From contig JBITNC010000001.1 of assembly GCA_050084985.1 (NCBI GenBank), forward strand, positions 202,182,001 to 202,246,000: 64,000 nt of DNA, in the 5' to 3' direction. The translations under genes were made by a program, and so were the position numbers. The stretch is from Nageia nagi (taxonomy: Eukaryota > Pinophyta). Each line of letters opens with the position of its first letter. Positions within the stretch are counted from its first letter, which is position 1. Shown here piece by piece: positions 33,003-45,054 of this stretch. The notes under the pieces are model-generated. The model saw nothing but the letters and a program-made list of their open reading frames with translations, was not told where the DNA came from and searched no databases.

Positions 33003-36000
33003 TGTCACGATCCACCTCAAGACATTATTTGACCTTGAATATCATTGAGGATTTGAATGGATTATGTTTGAATAATGCTATGGTAATGATAAGTTTGATA
33101 AGAGAATATGTATAATTTGTGACAACTTGATTTTGGCTTTAATATGTTTTGACATAGGTCACCTTGAGATGGAAAGCAATCCAAAGACCCTAAGGACCAA
33201 AGGTGAATTGGTGATAGGAACAGAATAGTAAGAGGAGAAAATGATTAGCATTTAATTGTTGACACACCCTATAACCATTATAAATCATGTAATTGCATGT
33301 AGAATAATTGCTATGACTATCAATTTCTTAATGAAATTATGTTTAAAAAAATGTGTGGATTAATCTTGCTTTGCAAGATGAGGCAAGTGTCATAGGTAAA
33401 GTTATGTTTCCCTTATTTTTTATTTTTGAAATTTGAATTTGAAATGGAAAGAAAAAAAAATATACCTTTTTTAAATTTGAAAATTTATAAAAATAAATTT
33501 TATAAGGTAAAATTTGATATGAGTGCCCATATTATTGCCACATAAGACTAATAGTAAAAATGCTATTAGAAAAATACTAAGGTCTCCTTGTGGTATTACA
33601 AGATATTTAATAGGTAGAAAAATAATGGAGTAATGACCCTACTTAGTTTTGTTTTCTTATGTTAGATGTGGATAATAGTTGGTATTAATTTGTCAGTTAA
33701 TAAGAAGGCTTGTAAGGTATTTAATACCATTTCAATCATCAACAAGTTTAAGCAAACCTACCTCAAAAATTATTAAAGGTGTGAGGAGATGTCCATTTGG
33801 ACACACTTGAACCATTTTAGCTATAAATAAAAGAGTGCAACTTTAAAAAAATACTTATATATCTATCTTTTATTATTTCATTCTTATTATTCTCAAGCTT
33901 GGTGCAAAGTTATGTTAAAAAAAGAAGTCTCTCTTTCCTCTTCAAGTCAAGGTGCATTCTTTTATATATTTTTTTTACCTAATTAAGATAGTCTTATTTG
34001 AGATATTTAATATGATGTATATCATAATGTTTGGTAAAGCTTCATAGAATTAATTGTTGTTAGAAGTGTTGAACCATTTGAAAAACTATAGTGATTATTT
34101 TATTTAAAAGTTGTTACCATGTCTTTTTATTTAAAAAGTAAATAAGTGGGATTTTCTTTTGTTATTCTTTTTTTTATTCAGATATAAGAGTGGAAAATTT
34201 CACGTACAAATTGTATTATTTATTTTATGATATTTTAAAAAGACTAGTCAAATATTTCCCCTTATGCCTTTAGCTAGAGTATAATGAATTTATTTTGATA
34301 TGAATTCATTTAAATTCTTACTATGATGTTTACCATAATATTTGATAAAGTTTCATAGAATTAATTGTTGTTAAAAATGTTGTACCATTTGAAGAGATAG
34401 TAGTTATTTTATTTAAAAGTTGGTACCATATCTTTTTTTTTTAAAAAGTAAAGGAGTGCAATTTTATTTTGTTATATCCCCTTTATTTAGATGTAGAGGT
34501 AGAAAATTTCATGTACAAATTGTAGTATGTATTTTATGATATTTTAAGAAGACTAGTCAAATATTTATCATTATATCTTTAGCTAGAGTTTAATGAATTT
34601 ATTTTGACATGAATTTTATTAAATTCTTAATATGATATTATCATAATGTTTGATAAAGTTACATAGAATTAATTGTTGTTAGAAGTGTTGTACCATTTGA
34701 AAAGACATAGTGGTTATTTTATTTAAAAGTTGGTATCATATCTTTTTCTTTAAAAAGTAAAGGAATGGAATTTACTTTTGTTATTATTCCTTTATTTAGA
34801 TGTAGGGTTGGAAAATTTCATGTACAAATTATATTATGATATTTTAAGAAGACTAGTAAATATTTCTCTTTATGCCTTTAGCTAGAGTTTAATGAATTTA
34901 TTTTGATATGAAATTTATTAAAATTTTAATATAATGTTTATCATCTTAATAAAGAAATATTATCAAATTCATGTGAAAGTAGAGAAAGATGAATTAATAA
35001 AAATATGTTTTCTTGTTATTATCTAAGTTTGTCAATTAAACTAATTAGTATCTAATGAGGTGATAAGTTATGTTTAATATTTGTAATAAGTAATTCAAAA
35101 ACTCTTTAGAATCTTGTATTAAATAAACTATGGTTTTGAGATTATGATATTGGTATAATATTTAGTAAAATAATTCATATGGTACCAATTACGTAAATTA
35201 ATTATTAAGGTATCCAAGACCTTATTATTATTTGAGATGGATTAATTATAGGGTAAATAAATAATAGATTAATGTATATTGACCAAAAAAATGAGATAAT
35301 TTCTCCTAAGGTTTATATTTAAATTCATTTGCATAATAGTTAAATTTTAAAAGGGTTGTCCTAATCTTTCTTCCTCCTAGTACTTGATCCACCTACCAAA
35401 CTCTACGGGAATATTCGATGCTCATTGCATGAAAATTGATGGAGATGTTCAACAATTGATACAACAATCAAAACTATATGATATGAACAAATTTGAATTG
35501 CAAATTCATTGAATATGAAATAGTATGATTTTTCAAAAAGATCCTATTAGTGATTAAATGGGTTGTATTATATTTGAATTACCTTTATATAATGCATGAT
35601 TTCTATTTGTAATAAATTATGAAAGCTTCAAAGTTTATGGAGGTAAATGTCAATCATACATTTTATATATGGATTATATTAGGTATTAATTAATGAATCT
35701 TGTAGATTAATTTTTATTTATATAATTTTTAGAAAAATATTAGTATTATGATTTAATGATCTTTCTTTTAATTATGGTTACCAAATACTACAATTAGTAT
35801 TAATTATATGGATTACTAGGAGTAGAAATTACTATTTCTTTCATAAAAATGATTAATAAGTATTATAAATTGATAAAATAAATGATTTTAAAAAAACTTC
35901 TAAAGAAGTAGATTGATTAGAAAATAATTTTAATTTAGAATTAGGGTTCCAAAAGATAATTGACGAGCATTTGGGATATTTTAAGGACTCTTGGGATCAA

Positions 36001-37147
36001 ATTGGGTACAAATGGGACTCAATGGGATTAAATGGAATAATTTGAGATCCTTTGGGATGAATGCAAAAAAATAGCAAAGAACCTTCACCAAATTGACCTA
36101 TCTTAGTAAATGATAAATAAAAGAAATATTCCTTTCGTGAGGAACTCTCAACATCATATTACTTTTGTAGCAATAATGACTAGATCTTTCCTCATGACTT
36201 GCTACTTTATGTATGCAAGAGAATTTTTAAAAAGTAGACCCATATACATGATACAATGAGTATGGGCCAAATAGAATTAGGAAACTTTCTAAGCAAGCTT
36301 ATAACTAAAACTTTGAATGTAAAACTTATGGGCAAAGATGAATGGTATTAAACTCTAGGTCTATTTTATGTATGGTGTCTTTCACCCCCTTCACTATTTA
36401 AAAACATTAGTTTATGGTTACTAGGCCATGGGTGGTTCTTTTTTTTAACATATTTAATAATAAATTAGACTAAACAACCATTCAAAGATATTGTTTAATA
36501 TTCATGGCTCCCCAAGTTATGGGCATGGGGCTACCTGGCCACATGGTGAGCCTAACTGATAGTTATGGGTAGGCTAATGACTCATATCTTCTAACAAATG
36601 AGTCAAGTGGGGATCGTAGTCATAAAAACTACTATTACTAGGTGAGGGTAACTAATAGCTATACCATTTGTAATTAGTAGATAAAGGTATGATGATTATT
36701 TCATAAGTGATGCTACCTGCTCATATGAGAGTTTTTCTAGAAAAAACTATCTACTCCTATGAGATGAAGAGTTATCATCAATTGGTGATGCTAACTTAGT
36801 GGAAATGTAATCTCTCGAGTGGTATGGGCCCCAAGTAGAAAACCACTACACTATGACTAGAAAGCCTATTATACATGGGATGTGGAATAAGAATGGTACA
36901 ATTACTTTTGAGATATCTTCTCAATAGGATGAGTGTTGAGGAGTGAATACCATAAAAGTTTATTAAGGTTGGTTACCTTAGGTTCTTGACCAATCTTGCC
37001 ATGTGAGTGCTGAACTAGCTAGTAGCATTACCAAGCTCATATGGGATTTCTTGGTTCATTCCTAGAATATCAAGTGTTAAACCAAATTAAAAAAAATTAG
37101 GTTTGAATTTTAAGTTTTGGTTTATGGAAATAAGTTGATCAATTACA
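33003..37147 (+). mobile_element. Nested solo LTR of a related family, 4145 bp, opposite orientation
   Basis: Begins TGTCACGATCC and ends GATCAATTACA. It interrupts the left LTR exactly where that copy parts from the right copy. Its start aligns with the reverse complement of the host LTR's minus-strand start: 'ccaaaggtgaattggtgat' at 33208 parallels the reverse complement of the segment near 39994. Its end (36710-37140) parallels the reverse complement of 31130-31600. So it is a member of the same long-LTR superfamily inserted the other way round. No primer site, polypurine tract or coding region is attached. Flanks (aattt, aagtg) show no clean target duplication. Confidence 0.75.
34008..34945 (+). 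repeat. Three tandem ~307-bp repeats inside the nested solo LTR
   Basis: A unit that starts like 'tatgatgtatatcataatgtttgg', passes 'catagaattaattgttgtta' and 'aaaagttggtaccatatc', and ends 'atgaatttattttgatatgaa' begins at about 34011, 34322 and 34631. A stub of a fourth copy starts at 34931. The corresponding place in the host element's LTRs (reverse complement of about 39180-39240) has a single copy, so the array expanded in this LTR or its source. Confidence 0.85.
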
Positions 37148-40100
37148 AAGTGTTCACTAAACTTGCTTTCCATAAAAGTATTTCATGATGATATTCAATT
37201 ATAAAAGGATCCCTTACAATTTTAAATATAACAAATACATCAAGTTGATCAAAAGGGTCTTCAACACATCTTATCTTTTGATGTAGATTATTCTTCAATT
37301 TTGGGCTTCTTTCCAAGGATTAAAGGATATTGGTTCGAGTACTAAGAATGGTTTAGAGTTTGAGGATTAGAACAATACCATTTTTATAGTTGAACATGAT
37401 GTAAATGATACTAACTACATTCATTTCATTCATTTATAACTCCTTTTATAGACCTTGGGAGGATTTATGTCCTCTAAAGGATTACCTCCTTTCCTTGATT
37501 GTATAGTAAAATTTCAAGATAAATCAATACATATGAATGTCATATTAAAATCCATAATTTTTATCTTAATTATACTTTCATTTTATTTTATTGATTCTAA
37601 AACATGCTAATGATATAACCTTAATAAGTTTTTATAATTTTCTATCTCCACATAAATAATAATATCCTAATAAAAAATGACTATCTCCATATAAATAATA
37701 TCCTAATCCTAAGATGATCTCATCTTACAATTATTCAATCATTCATTATCCTTAGTAATACATAATCTTTTCTTAAATAATTTAACTTAAGTATTTCATT
37801 AGTCCTTAGCTACCATTTCATTTAACCTTATTAAAACTTCTTCCTCTACAAGACAATAACTTTTTCATTATTTAAAAATTGATGAAATAAAATCTTTCCA
37901 TCATATGTAGAGTATAGAATATATATATAAACATTTAATTAAAAATATTCTAACTAGTTTTGTATGAGATAGCTTATTGAAATAAATTGTAGATGATGTA
38001 TGCAAATGCTTGGTTGACACTAAACATATTATGCTTCAAGGATCTTCCAAAAAAGGTTGGAGAATTTCAATGTTATATATGGTGTTTGCAAGCTTAGTGA
38101 GTTCCTTGTAGAAGTTTGGGAATGATGTCTTTATTGCCCAACATTTTTCTCTACTGGGAAACCAATACATTAATTCAATAAATCTTTAACACCTCTTCCC
38201 ATGACTAAACTACATGGAATCCATACAGAATACAACAATAGGGGTCTTATTTAAAGAGATGTTACATTGAACTCTAAGATATTCAATATATTAAAAAGCT
38301 ACTTATGAATGAAAATGTAGGCTGGGTGAGTTCATTTGGAGGTTTGGAAAAATAGAAATGATGACCTCCTTACTCTAATGTAACACAATAACTACATAAT
38401 CAATCTTATCAAAGCTTGGCATCCAAAGAACACAGCTAAAAAGTTTCACATGGTTTTCTCAAGAATAATTAAAAATTTAAAACCTAGAGAGGAAGGACAG
38501 TAATTCAACAATGGTTCAAGACATTGCCAAATCTCAAAGCAGGAGGACTTCCTAGTTCTATGTAGAGGAGAGATAGAGGCATCATTTATTTTATTATTAT
38601 TAGATCCTTAAAGGGAATAAATGAGCATTATGAATCATATTATTAGATTATATGACTTCTTGCATTTATACATGAAGTTATGTGGAAGACATCTTGGGAT
38701 TTTACCTCCCTTGAGTAGATTTGGAATGAAAACAAATTAAAGTTAAATGTGTTTCCCTTCGATTGTAGGTTTGACTACTTCATTACACACCATAGGGAGA
38801 GGAAAGAGCACTTTAAAATCTATTTACAACACTATCCTAGTGCACCTTCCAATGGTCTTTGTAATGGGCACTAAACTCACGTTGGGAGACCTGTAAGAGT
38901 GACATAAGTCTAAGGAAGGATTCAAACCCTTTGCTAGGCTAAAATTCCTATGAGAATACATGAGACAATAATGTTTATATCTAGTCTTATCAAATATATA
39001 AAATAATAAACATGCCATTGGAGTTTGTACTAGAATCCTTTCCATTAATAAATTTCAAATAGATAATATAATAAACTATACTCCTTTCAAAAGATAAAAA
39101 GTACCAACTATCACATGTAGTATGTCAAATAAAGCAATTAGTATGTCCTTTCAAATCAAATAAGGCCACTATCAATAATTAATTTCATAAACCTTTATCA
39201 AATAATCCTTCCATACAACATATTAAATAACACCAAGTAAGACTACTTATTTAACTAGGCATTTTAGCTTTAATGTCTAAAATGCAAAAGAATGCATCTC
39301 AAATTGAGAGAGGGAGAGGCTTCTCTTATTCACGTAACTCTAAAACATAAAGTTTGAGAATAAAAATAATGAGATAATAGTTACTTTTCCTAATGTTCCA
39401 CCCCCTTATTTATAGCCAAGAGGTTCAAATATGTCTAAATAATGTGTACTCATCCCTTTAATAATTTTTGTGGTAGGTCTTATTAAAGTTGTTGATAAGT
39501 GTAGTGGCATTAAATATTTTGGACTTTTTTTTTATTAACTAACAAATTAAGATCAATTATTTTCTATACCTAATACAAATAAACAAAATAAGTAGGGCCA
39601 TATTTCAATTATTTATATAAACCACCAAAATACCTTGCAACACCACAAAGTGGCATTAGTCCTTTCTAACTATCACTTTTTAAATTTCACCATATTTTAT
39701 TAACAACCATAAGTAAATATTTAAATTCAAAAGAAAAGAATATTCCTTTTCTTTATCAAAGTAGTTTCAAAAATATATTGTAAGGTTTTAAAACTCATTT
39801 TACATGTGATGATCCCTTTATCCTGCATGGTAAGTTCATTAGTACACACACACATCTATATATTCATTATCAAAATCAGTAATCTTGCTTTGTAATTATG
39901 CAATGAAAATATGTGATCTACTATGGTCATTAGTATTTTTTTAGTGAACCAATTCCAATCATTTTTTCACTCATATCCTTTTGTTCTTGTCACCAATTCA
40001 CCCTTGGTTCCTTGGGTCTTTTCCTACACTTTTCATCTCAATTTAACCTGTATCCTATGTCATAACATCTTGAAGCTAGTATCAAATTGATATAAATAAA

Positions 40101-40209
40101 GTATATCATTATTAAAAATTTATCATCACATAGCATAATTTAAACTTAATTTCATTTTAATCCTCGCTAATACTCAGGTATTAATAGTGAAATTGGTTAG
40201 GTCATTACA

Positions 40210-40228
40210 TACTATCCTCTTTAAAAAG
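40210..40228 (-). other. Polypurine tract of the chromovirus-like element
   Basis: The minus strand reads ctttttaaagaggatagta directly before TGTAATGACC of the 3' LTR. Confidence 0.7.
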
Positions 40229-40324
40229 AACACAGTACCCTATGTTCTTTAGTACAATCATAATAGAATCATAAAGTTTTGATAATACTTCATATAATTA
40301 AGTAAAAAATAGGAAAATTATTTT

Positions 40325-41400
40325 CTCATGGTGGATTCAGCTTCCCATGTAGAAGATAATTTAGAATACTTATCCCATTATACTAGACACTCATTAATCT
40401 TCCAATTTCTTAGTTTCTTAGTTCTAAAAGCTAGAATTCTAATAGGGAGAGCTTTAATAGCAAGAGGTTCCAACATTTGCAAACAAGAGAAATCCAACAC
40501 ATGAGAGGGATCAATAACATACTTTCTCAGTAGAGATACATGAAAAACATTATGCATTTTTGATAGACTTGGTGGCAAAGCAAGTTTGTAGGCAACTAGA
40601 CTCTTCTTTTCAAATATCTCAAAAGGACCAACAAACTTAGGATCAAATTTAGTATATTTTATGGTACTTTTCATAGGTTAAGCTTGTAAAAATACTTTTT
40701 CACCCATAAAAAATTCTTAAGGAGTTCTTTTGAGATTAGCATAACTCTTTTATAGATCTGTATCTTCCTCCAACTTTCATAGAATGAACTTTAACTATTC
40801 CTCTATTTGCTTTAGCATTTCAAGTTGGATCATCACTCAATCCTCCTAATTATTCTAAGATAAATGAGTCTTGCATCTCCTTCCATATAGAGCCTCAAAG
40901 GGAGCCATTCTTAATGATGAATGATATCCATTATTATAAGCAAATTCAACTAAGTAGAGATAATCCTTTCATTTAGTTTTTATTTTATGAAATACATTTT
41001 GAGCATTTTATCAAGCACTCTATTCACTCATTTAGTCTAACCATATATCTCAAGGTGATATGTTCAACTCATATGCAATTTCATTCCCAATGCCTTGTGT
41101 AATGATTTCCAAAACCCAAAGATGAATTTAGAATTTCTATCTGAGATGATCACCTCATGAAATTCATGCAATATAAAGATTTTATGGTAAACTTATTTGC
41201 TACTATAGGGGCATCATCAGTGGTGTTACTAGGTATAAAATGTGCTACCTTGATCAATCTATCAACCATTAACAAAATTGAGTCATGATGGAATTTGGTT
41301 TTTAGTAAACCAATAATAAAATCCATCAAAATCACCTTCCAATGTAAGAACATCATGTGGATACAAATATCCACTTTGATGTTGATGTTCTACCTTCACT
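40325..41400 (-). pseudogene. Integrase of the chromovirus-like element (core and chromodomain-like tail)
   Basis: Integrase joins element DNA to the chromosome. On the minus strand the core begins near 41400 with VILMDFIIGLLKTKFHHDS and VDRLIKVAHFIPSNTTDDA; the first catalytic Asp is kept. A frame change follows and SDRNSKFIFGFWKSLH (about 41140-41080) carries the second Asp. The third position, normally Glu in TERVNRVLEDML, reads Lys next to a stop. The C-terminal open frame 40674-40378 shows KFVGPFEIFEKKSLVAYKLA and MHNVFHVSLLRKY, the GPF/NVFHVS signatures. A chromodomain-like WDKYSKLSSTWEAE follows at about 40400-40345. Stops and frameshifts abolish function. Confidence 0.85.
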
Positions 41401-41749
41401 TTCTGATATTCAAGGTATCTTGCCATAAATTTTGTTATCCTTTTTCATTCCATCCTAATAAAATCTCTATTTTAGGTCTTCTCAAATCTTTGTACCTCCT
41501 ATATGTGTTGCATACAAGGGATGATGAGCTTCTTACATGCTTAAATTTCTTATATTTCCCTTCTCTAGGATGATTAATATGTTCTTAAAATACAAAATTC
41601 TATCTTTTTCAATGAAATCTTGCGATGATGGGGTACCATTCCCAATCAATTCTTGGATGGACTGCAATATGTGTCTTCTTGATACAAAACTTTTAATTAA
41701 TCAAGCAAGTCAAAGTGACCTATTTTCATGGTATTGATATGTCATCTAT

Positions 41750-42440
41750 GGCTCACAACATTTGGCAACTTGTTCTCCTTTCCTTTGATGTACTCAATGC
41801 CAATATCATATCTAGCTAGGAATTCCATCCGTCACCTTTATCTAGAATTTAGATCTAGCTGAGTGAAAAGGTACTTCAAACTTTGGTGATCTATATTAAG
41901 TTTTAAAGGATTTTCATAGAAGATAGTGTCTCCATTTTTTAAGTGCATGGATTACAGCTACCAACTCAAGATCATGAGTTGCATAGTTCAACTCATGTAT
42001 TTTTCAATTTTTTAGATTAAAATGCTACTAGATTTCCAATTTGTGATAACACACCACTTAAATCTTCTATTGAAGCATTTGTACATACAAAAAAATTATC
42101 ATGTTGGTCAAGGATAGTGAGAACTAGTGCTATGGTAAGCCTTTCTTTCAAAGTTGTGAAGTTTTTTTCACACTTTTCTATCCATTTGAACACCTTACTT
42201 TTATTTTGAAGGCTAATGATTGGATTGGCTATATTTTAAAAGTATTTGATAAACCTTTGATAGTACCTAACTAATCACCTAAAAATTCTTACTTCAATCA
42301 TATTTGTTATTGCAGGCCAACTCATTATTGCTTCCACTTTCTTAGGATCGACTAAAATTGCTTTTATAGAGATGATGTGGCCTAGATACTAAATTTGGTA
42401 GACATAGAAGTCACACTTTGATAATTTTCTATATAATTGG
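41750..42440 (-). pseudogene. RNase H and connection region
   Basis: On the minus strand the reverse transcriptase connection (KLSKCDFYVYQI, LGHIIS, VDPKKVEAIMSWP) runs from about 42430 down. It is followed by the RNase H start FFVCTNASIEDLSGVL and SKKLKNT near 42090-42000. The family has Asp in TDAS; here it is Asn, so the first catalytic residue is lost. RNase H degrades the RNA template during reverse transcription. The region contains several stops. Confidence 0.75.
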
Positions 42441-43110
42441 TTTATTCTCAATACCTCTAGAGCTAACCTTAGATTATGATTATGTTTTTCCTCATTCTTT
42501 GATTATATGAGGATATCATCCAAAAATACTAGCACAAACTTATCTATGTATTTTTGGTAGACACTATTCATCAAGTTCATGAATGTTGTAGGAGAATTCA
42601 TTAACCCAAAAGGTAATACAACAAAATCATAGTGTCCATACCTAGTTTTAAAATCTATCTTATGGGTTTCCAATCCTTTAATTCTTAATTGACGGTATCT
42701 TGATCTTAGATCTATCTTTAACAAAATAGTAGCATCTTTGATTTGGTTGAATAAGTCATCAATCCTAGATAAAGGATACCTATTCTTTATGGTGACCTAT
42801 TTTAGCATCCTATGATCAATACATAACCTCAAAGTTTTATATTTCTTTTCAAAAAATAGCACATGAGCACCCCATGGTGACACACTAGGTTTTATCAATC
42901 CTTTTTATAGTAAATCCTATAATTGTACCTTCAACTCTTGCATCTTAATGGTATTCATTCTATATGGTGTTCTATAAATAGGTTAATCTCTTGGTACTAA
43001 ATCTATCAAGAAGTCAAATTCTCATTTTGGGGTAATCCAAGTAGATTTTTAGGGAATATATATTTGAATTCTCTTAACATAGGGTACTTATTTAACAAAT
43101 CTACCTCCTT
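42441..43110 (-). pseudogene. Reverse transcriptase domain
   Basis: The clearest part is the open frame 42724-42503: [39 protein letters not shown] and [11 protein letters not shown]. These are the Ty3/gypsy reverse transcriptase blocks A to C. The first catalytic Asp (KIDLRS) and the FLDD pair (codons at 42515-42520) are intact. Upstream pieces in other frames include YIFPKNLLGLP and [12 protein letters not shown] (about 43080-42830). Stops and frameshifts separate the pieces. Confidence 0.85.
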
Positions 43111-43269
43111 ATCATTTTATTCAACTTTAATCTTGATTGCATAGATCATCTCCCTTTTCCTAATGCTTATTTTAACTTGCATAGTTGTGATTAGTTAAGG
43201 TTCAAAAGTTCCTTTATCATTGTACACCTTGTATCAATTTTGAGATACATCAGTGTATTCTACCTATAT

Positions 43270-43610
43270 TTTCTAGAATTCAATTAAAGCTTTGTGGGCC
43301 ATCAACCAATCCATGCCTAAGATGATATTGTAAGAGGCTAGGGGAAGCATATACAAATCACACACAATATATCCCTTGGGTAATTTTAGTTCAACATCCC
43401 TAAAGCATTATCTAATAGAGTATTTTTAACTTGATTCAAGCTCCACTTACCACCCATTTGCTAAAAATTTTGGTACCTTTGACATGTCCTTAACTAAGGA
43501 ATTTGAAATAAAACTATTTGCAACACCATAATCTATAAAAACCATAAAAGATTTATCAAAAAATTTACTAGGGATTATGAAAGGTGTGGGTTTTCCTCTA
43601 GTCTATCTCG
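43270..43610 (-). pseudogene. Retropepsin domain
   Basis: On the minus strand FMVFIDYGVANSFIS at about 43560-43515 aligns with the retropepsin active site (VLIDSGASNSFIS). Asp is retained, but Ser is Tyr and Ala is Val. Further on, LPLASYNIILGMDWLMAHKA (about 43345-43285) is the conserved second block leading toward reverse transcriptase. Internal stops are present. Confidence 0.75.
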
Positions 43611-44970
43611 ATCTGGTAGCTACAAATATTTGATATTCTATCAATAGATTTATCATTAGGGGAAACTAATTGGCATAATGAGCTCCACCATAATTCTAGC
43701 ATCCATCTCAAGGAGATTGTTTTTATTCTAGAAACTTATCTCTAGGTGTATTTTGATTGCCTCTTTGATCTGGAAACCCTTGACCATGGTTTATAAAACC
43801 TTGGTTTCCATTCCTAGGATATGATGTTGCTTACAAAATTATTGATTCTTCCTTTGGAAACCCTTCTTCTTATAACCCTTATTTCTAAATGGCCTCTTCT
43901 TAAATTTGGAGGGATTACCATCCTTGTAACCATGATTATATTCTTTTATCTTCTTGTTGCTTGTCTACTATGATTCTTTCAATGGATTTCCTTTTCTTTT
44001 GCATTTGAAAGCTTGTAGTTTACAAAGGTCTTCTTCATACCCAAGTTACTTTCTTCCTTTTTAGCAAGGTCATACACCTCTTACAACATTTTGAGGTTTA
44101 GTATATTTACCATAGTTTTAATAATGGGATCTAACCCCCAAAAAATCTATGCACCTTCATGTGATTCTATCTTCTAGGATGTACTTAATAAGTCTATCAA
44201 ATCTCTAATGTTAACTCTAAATAATCATGGATTCTTTTTGAAAACTATAGTATTCCTCATACTTTCTATCATAGTACACTTGAGGAATGAATCTCTTGTA
44301 AAATATTGCAATAAATTTTAGCCACTTTAGGTACTAGATTCCATGCTCAATCTTGTATGCATTTCACCACTCTAGAGCAATATCATAAAAATTATATGTA
44401 ACCCATATTATTATGGTCTCTAGAGAAGATTTTTTCATTGAGAAATAGGTTTCTATTTCTTATAACCATACTTCCACTTGTTTTCCTTATTGCTTACTAT
44501 TAAATTTTATGATTTGAGCTTTCTTAAGATCTGTTGCAAGTTCTTGCTCAATTCTTATTTGAATCTGATCATCCACCCCCTCAAGTCTTGCTTGTCCTAG
44601 AACATGTTCTTATCTTGGAGATTCACCCTGTTGATCAATAGATTGTTTATTATCTCTTGTTTCTCTACCACCTACTCTTGTAATCTTATGATGGCTTCTT
44701 CTCCTTCATTTTTATATATGGAATGACTTGAAGAACTCTCATTATCATTTTTGAGAACCCTTCTATTGGCATTCTTCATTATTCTATTTCTTGCATTTTG
44801 ATCCCTAACATTTGCATTTCAGTCCCTAAATTTTTTTTTTTCCTTGGCATTGATATTCATAGGAATACCATTTTTGAAACTTTATTGCTAGTTTATTGAA
44901 GCTCTTGTTACATATCTTGGAATTTCTATAATCTAAGTCCAACAAATGGTATTATTATTAGGCTTAAGCA
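43611..44970 (-). pseudogene. gag with degraded zinc knuckle
   Basis: Lies between the primer site and protease. Near 43710-43665 the minus strand reads DGC-NYGGAHYAN-F, a CCHC knuckle (C-NCGGPHYANQC) that has lost two cysteines. The upstream part is heavily interrupted and only patches resemble gag, so limits are approximate. Confidence 0.55.
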
Positions 44971-45041
44971 TACTCATCTTGAATTCCTAAATTCTTACAA
45001 TAAAAGAATCATACACCATAGTCCCAAGAGTTGAACTTGAT

Positions 45042-45053
45042 GCTTTGATACTA
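45042..45053 (-). other. Primer-binding site of the chromovirus-like element
   Basis: One base beyond the end of the 5' LTR the minus strand reads tagtatcaaagc. Ten of twelve bases match the initiator tRNA-Met site tggtatcagagc. It confirms the minus orientation. Confidence 0.75.
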
Positions 45054-45054
45054 A

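Larger units (their letters stand above)
31117..40209 (-). mobile_element. 3' LTR of the chromovirus-like element, split by a nested LTR
   Basis: Homologous to 45055-48966 in two pieces: 31117-33002 against 45055-46990, and 37148-40209 against 46991-48966. Starts TGTAATGCATCCTCC and ends GGTCATTACA. Without the nested 4145-bp insertion it is about 4.95 kb, roughly 1 kb longer than the right copy, because 37253-38331 has no counterpart there. Small frames inside (31583-31789 plus, 38824-39045 minus) are LTR sequence, not genes. Confidence 0.85.
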
